14,716 bases of DNA from JBMYTN01 sp049604415 (GTDB taxonomy: Bacteria > Pseudomonadota > Alphaproteobacteria > Rhodospirillales > Rhodospirillaceae): positions 1 through 14,716 of the forward strand of contig JBMYTN010000075.1 in the NCBI GenBank assembly GCA_049604415.1. The letters run 5' to 3'. Positions 12,600 to 14,716 of the stretch are shown here, piece after piece. The number at the start of each line of letters is the position of its first letter. Positions within the stretch are counted from its first letter, which is position 1. A program made the translations under genes and the position numbers. The notes below the pieces were generated by a model. That model did not search any database. It was not told the DNA's origin and was given only the letters and a program-made list of their open reading frames with translations.

Positions 12600-14006
12600 A
12601 TGTCCGCGCCAAAAACCCTGTTTGATAAGATCTGGTCCAACCATCTGGTGGACGCTCAAGAAGACGGGACCTGCCTGATTTATATTGATCGGCATCTGGT
12701 GCATGAGGTGACCAGCCCGCAGGCTTTCGAAGGGCTGCGCATGGCGGGCCGGGGCGTGCGGCGTCCGGAACAGACCCTGGCCGTGGCCGACCATAATGTG
12801 CCGACCACCGACCGCTCCCAAGGCATTGCCGACGAGGAAAGCCGGATCCAGGTCGAAACCCTGGAAAACAATGCCAAGGATTTTGGCGTCGAATATCTGT
12901 CCATGGACGATATCCGCCAGGGCATTGTCCACATTGTCGGCCCGGAGCAAGGCTTTACCCTGCCCGGCACGACCATTGTCTGCGGCGATTCCCACACCTC
13001 GACCCATGGTGCTTTCGGGGCGCTGGCTTTTGGCATCGGCACCTCCGAGGTCGAACATGTGCTCGCCACCCAGACCCTGGTGCAAAAACCGGCCAAGAAC
13101 ATGCTGGTCCGGGTCGATGGCGCACTGCCGCCGGGGGTGACGGCCAAGGACATCGTGCTGGCGATCATCGGCGAAATTGGCACCGCAGGCGGCACTGGCC
13201 ATGTCATCGAGTTTGCTGGTGAAGCGATCCGGTCCCTCTCCATGGAAGGCCGGATGACGGTCTGCAATATGACCATCGAAGGCGGGGCGCGGGCCGGTCT
13301 GATTGCCCCGGACGAGGTCACCTTCGACTACATCAAGGGCCGCCCCAAAGCGCCGAAGGGAGCCGCCTTTGAAGCCGCAGTGTCGTTCTGGAAAACCCTG
13401 CACACCGATGAGGGCGCGGAATTCGACCGCACCGTGGTGCTGAACGCCGCCGATATCGTGCCGCAGGTCACCTGGGGCACCAGCCCGGAAAATGTGTTGC
13501 CGGTCACCGGCGTGATCCCCGATCCGGCTGCAGAAAGCGATCCGGCCAAGCGCGACGCAATTGAGCGCTCCCTGGCCTATATGGACCTGACCCCGGGCAC
13601 CCCGCTGACCGAGGTCCCGATCGACAAGGTCTTCATCGGGTCTTGCACCAATGGCCGCATTGAGGACCTCCGCGCCGCTGCCGAGATCGCCAAGGGCCGC
13701 AAGGTTGCCGCTGGCGTTGGGGCCATGGTGGTGCCGGGCTCCGGTCTGGTGAAAGAGCAAGCCGAGGAAGAAGGTCTCGACCAGATTTTCCTGGAGGCGG
13801 GCTTTGAATGGCGCGAGCCGGGTTGCTCCATGTGCCTGGCGATGAACGCGGACAAGCTGTCCCCGGGTGAGCGCTGTGCCTCGACCTCGAACCGGAATTT
13901 TGAGGGCCGCCAGGGACGCGGTGGGCGCACCCATCTGGTCAGCCCGGCCATGGCCGCTGCGGCGGCGGTGACCGGCAAGCTGACCGATGTGCGTGGTTTG
14001 GACTGA
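12600..14006 (+). CDS. 3-isopropylmalate dehydratase large subunit
   Basis: LeuC with LeuD isomerises 2-isopropylmalate to 3-isopropylmalate in leucine synthesis, using a [4Fe-4S] cluster of the aconitase type. The 468-residue protein has the cluster cysteines Cys349 (IGSCTNGR), Cys409 and Cys412 (GCSMC). It also shows DHNVPTTDR (64-72), CGDSHTSTHGAFG (128-140) and the C-terminal STSNRNFEGRQG (428-439). ATG 12600 follows GGAGG with 6 bases between, a strong site; an in-frame upstream start at 12555 is not needed. It follows rplS by 119 bases with two hairpins between, so it may be read from the ribosomal operon or from its own promoter, which I could not find. Confidence 0.97.
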   Translation: MSAPKTLFDKIWSNHLVDAQEDGTCLIYIDRHLVHEVTSPQAFEGLRMAGRGVRRPEQTLAVADHNVPTTDRSQGIADEESRIQVETLENNAKDFGVEYLSMDDIRQGIVHIVGPEQGFTLPGTTIVCGDSHTSTHGAFGALAFGIGTSEVEHVLATQTLVQKPAKNMLVRVDGALPPGVTAKDIVLAIIGEIGTAGGTGHVIEFAGEAIRSLSMEGRMTVCNMTIEGGARAGLIAPDEVTFDYIKGRPKAPKGAAFEAAVSFWKTLHTDEGAEFDRTVVLNAADIVPQVTWGTSPENVLPVTGVIPDPAAESDPAKRDAIERSLAYMDLTPGTPLTEVPIDKVFIGSCTNGRIEDLRAAAEIAKGRKVAAGVGAMVVPGSGLVKEQAEEEGLDQIFLEAGFEWREPGCSMCLAMNADKLSPGERCASTSNRNFEGRQGRGGRTHLVSPAMAAAAAVTGKLTDVRGLD

Positions 14007-14037
14007 GTGGGACGTTTGGGACGGGAGACTTTGAGCC

Positions 14038-14649
14038 ATGGATAAATTCACCACCCTGACCGGCGTTGCTGCGCCGATGCCGATGATCAACATCGATACC
14101 GATATGATCATCCCCAAGCAGTTCCTGAAAACCATCAAGCGCACCGGGCTGGGCAAAAACCTGTTCGACGAAATGCGCTATGACGAGTCTGGCGCTGAAA
14201 TCCCGGATTTCGTCCTGAACAAAGCCGCTTATCGCGACGCCAAGGTTTTGGTGGCGGGCGATAATTTTGGCTGTGGCTCCTCCCGGGAACATGCGCCCTG
14301 GGCCCTGCTGGATTTCGGTATTCGCTGTGTCATCGCCCCCAGCTTTGCCGACATCTTTTTCAACAACTGCTTCAAGAACGGCATTTTGCCGATCGTGCTG
14401 CCCCAGGAAGAGGTCGACAAACTGCTCGACGATGCCGGGCGCGGCTCCAATGCGGTGCTGAGCGTCGATCTGGAGGCCCAGGTGATCACCGGCCCCGATG
14501 GCGGCTCGATCTCCTTTGATGTCGACCCGGGCCGCAAGCATAATCTGCTCAACGGCTTGGACGAGGTCGGTCAGACCCTGCAGAAGTCCAGCAAGATCGA
14601 TGATTTTGAAGCCAAGCGCGCCCGGGAAACCCCCTGGTTGGCGGCCTGA
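14038..14649 (+). CDS. 3-isopropylmalate dehydratase small subunit
   Basis: LeuD is the swivel-domain subunit that completes the isopropylmalate isomerase active site with LeuC. The 203-residue protein is full length. Family signatures are NIDTDMIIPKQFLK (18-31), LVAGDNFGCGSSREHAPWAL (71-90) and IAPSFADIFFNNCFKNGILP. ATG 14038 is preceded by GGGAG at about 10 bases. It follows leuC by 31 bases and is surely co-transcribed. In many relatives leuB follows, but the window ends 67 bases after the stop. Confidence 0.97.
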   Translation: MDKFTTLTGVAAPMPMINIDTDMIIPKQFLKTIKRTGLGKNLFDEMRYDESGAEIPDFVLNKAAYRDAKVLVAGDNFGCGSSREHAPWALLDFGIRCVIAPSFADIFFNNCFKNGILPIVLPQEEVDKLLDDAGRGSNAVLSVDLEAQVITGPDGGSISFDVDPGRKHNLLNGLDEVGQTLQKSSKIDDFEAKRARETPWLAA

Positions 14650-14668
14650 TTTATATGGCCCTCAGTCG

Positions 14669-14691
14669 CCGGGCGGCCTCCGGCCCCCCGG
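14669..14691 (+). terminator. Hairpin after leuD (terminator candidate)
   Basis: CCGGG (14669-14673) pairs with CCCGG (14687-14691). After a C-C mismatch GGCC (14675-14678) pairs with GGCC (14682-14685) around TCC. TTCCTTT follows at once, a short broken T-run. It begins 20 bases after the leuD stop and could end the leuCD transcript, or be part of another GC-rich intergenic repeat. Confidence 0.35.
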
Positions 14692-14716
14692 TTCCTTTGG
14701 GGCTTTCGCGCCATAA

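Noticed and set aside
14655..14716. Partial gene starting ATG 14655 at the window end
   Set aside because: It has no ribosome site and covers the GC-rich hairpin after leuD; 20 codons are too few to support a call.

Overview
The window is high-GC chromosomal DNA from an alphaproteobacterium, most likely of the Rhodospirillales type. This rests on gene order (dapF-mtaB-ftsY; ffh-rpsP-rimM-trmD-rplS-leuC-leuD) and on protein signatures such as the Ffh G4 variant TRVDGDSRGG and the MtaB motif SVQAGDD. I cannot name the genus. Almost everything is core housekeeping. I see no CRISPR array, prophage, insertion sequence, rRNA or tRNA.

Layout. Bases 1-506 hold no convincing gene. They hold a dense set of small perfect inverted repeats, a 26-base direct repeat, an extended -10 promoter and a terminator-like hairpin. 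Next, on the + strand, come a MoxR-type AAA+ ATPase (507-1376), its CoxE-like VWA partner (1415-2608) and a zinc-dependent deacetylase of the acetylpolyamine amidohydrolase/class II HDAC type (2677-3852). A palindromic stretch separates these from the convergent minus-strand operon dapF-mtaB-ftsY (7634 down to 3926), whose stop and start codons overlap at both junctions. An AT-rich divergent region leads to a small unrecognised + strand gene (7837-8094). A good sigma-70-type promoter (8133-8160) and a 220-base leader with a strong hairpin then precede ffh. The classical ribosome-maturation cluster rpsP-rimM-trmD-rplS follows, and the window closes with leuC and leuD (isopropylmalate isomerase).

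How the genes fit together. Both halves of the protein-targeting GTPase pair are present: Ffh, the signal recognition particle GTPase, and FtsY, its membrane receptor. They are divergently arranged about 3 kb apart. The rpsP-rplS block couples two ribosomal proteins (S16, L19) to a 30S maturation factor (RimM) and a tRNA m1G37 methyltransferase (TrmD). MtaB in the opposing operon also modifies position 37, on ANN-decoding tRNAs. DapF supplies meso-diaminopimelate for lysine and peptidoglycan. LeuCD does the second step of leucine synthesis. MoxR and the VWA protein probably form a metal-dependent chaperone or cofactor-insertion pair.

I do not see an obviously new multi-gene system. The points most worth a second look are: (a) the hairpin-packed region upstream of moxR, with a possible small RNA; (b) two copies of a 22-bp palindrome inserted in frame in the disordered domain of ftsY; (c) in-frame tandem-repeat growth in rimM and trmD; (d) strong hairpins in the ffh leader and between rpsP and rimM; (e) the orphan small gene upstream of ffh; and (f) an apparent Glu-to-Thr change in the polyamine-binding region of the deacetylase.
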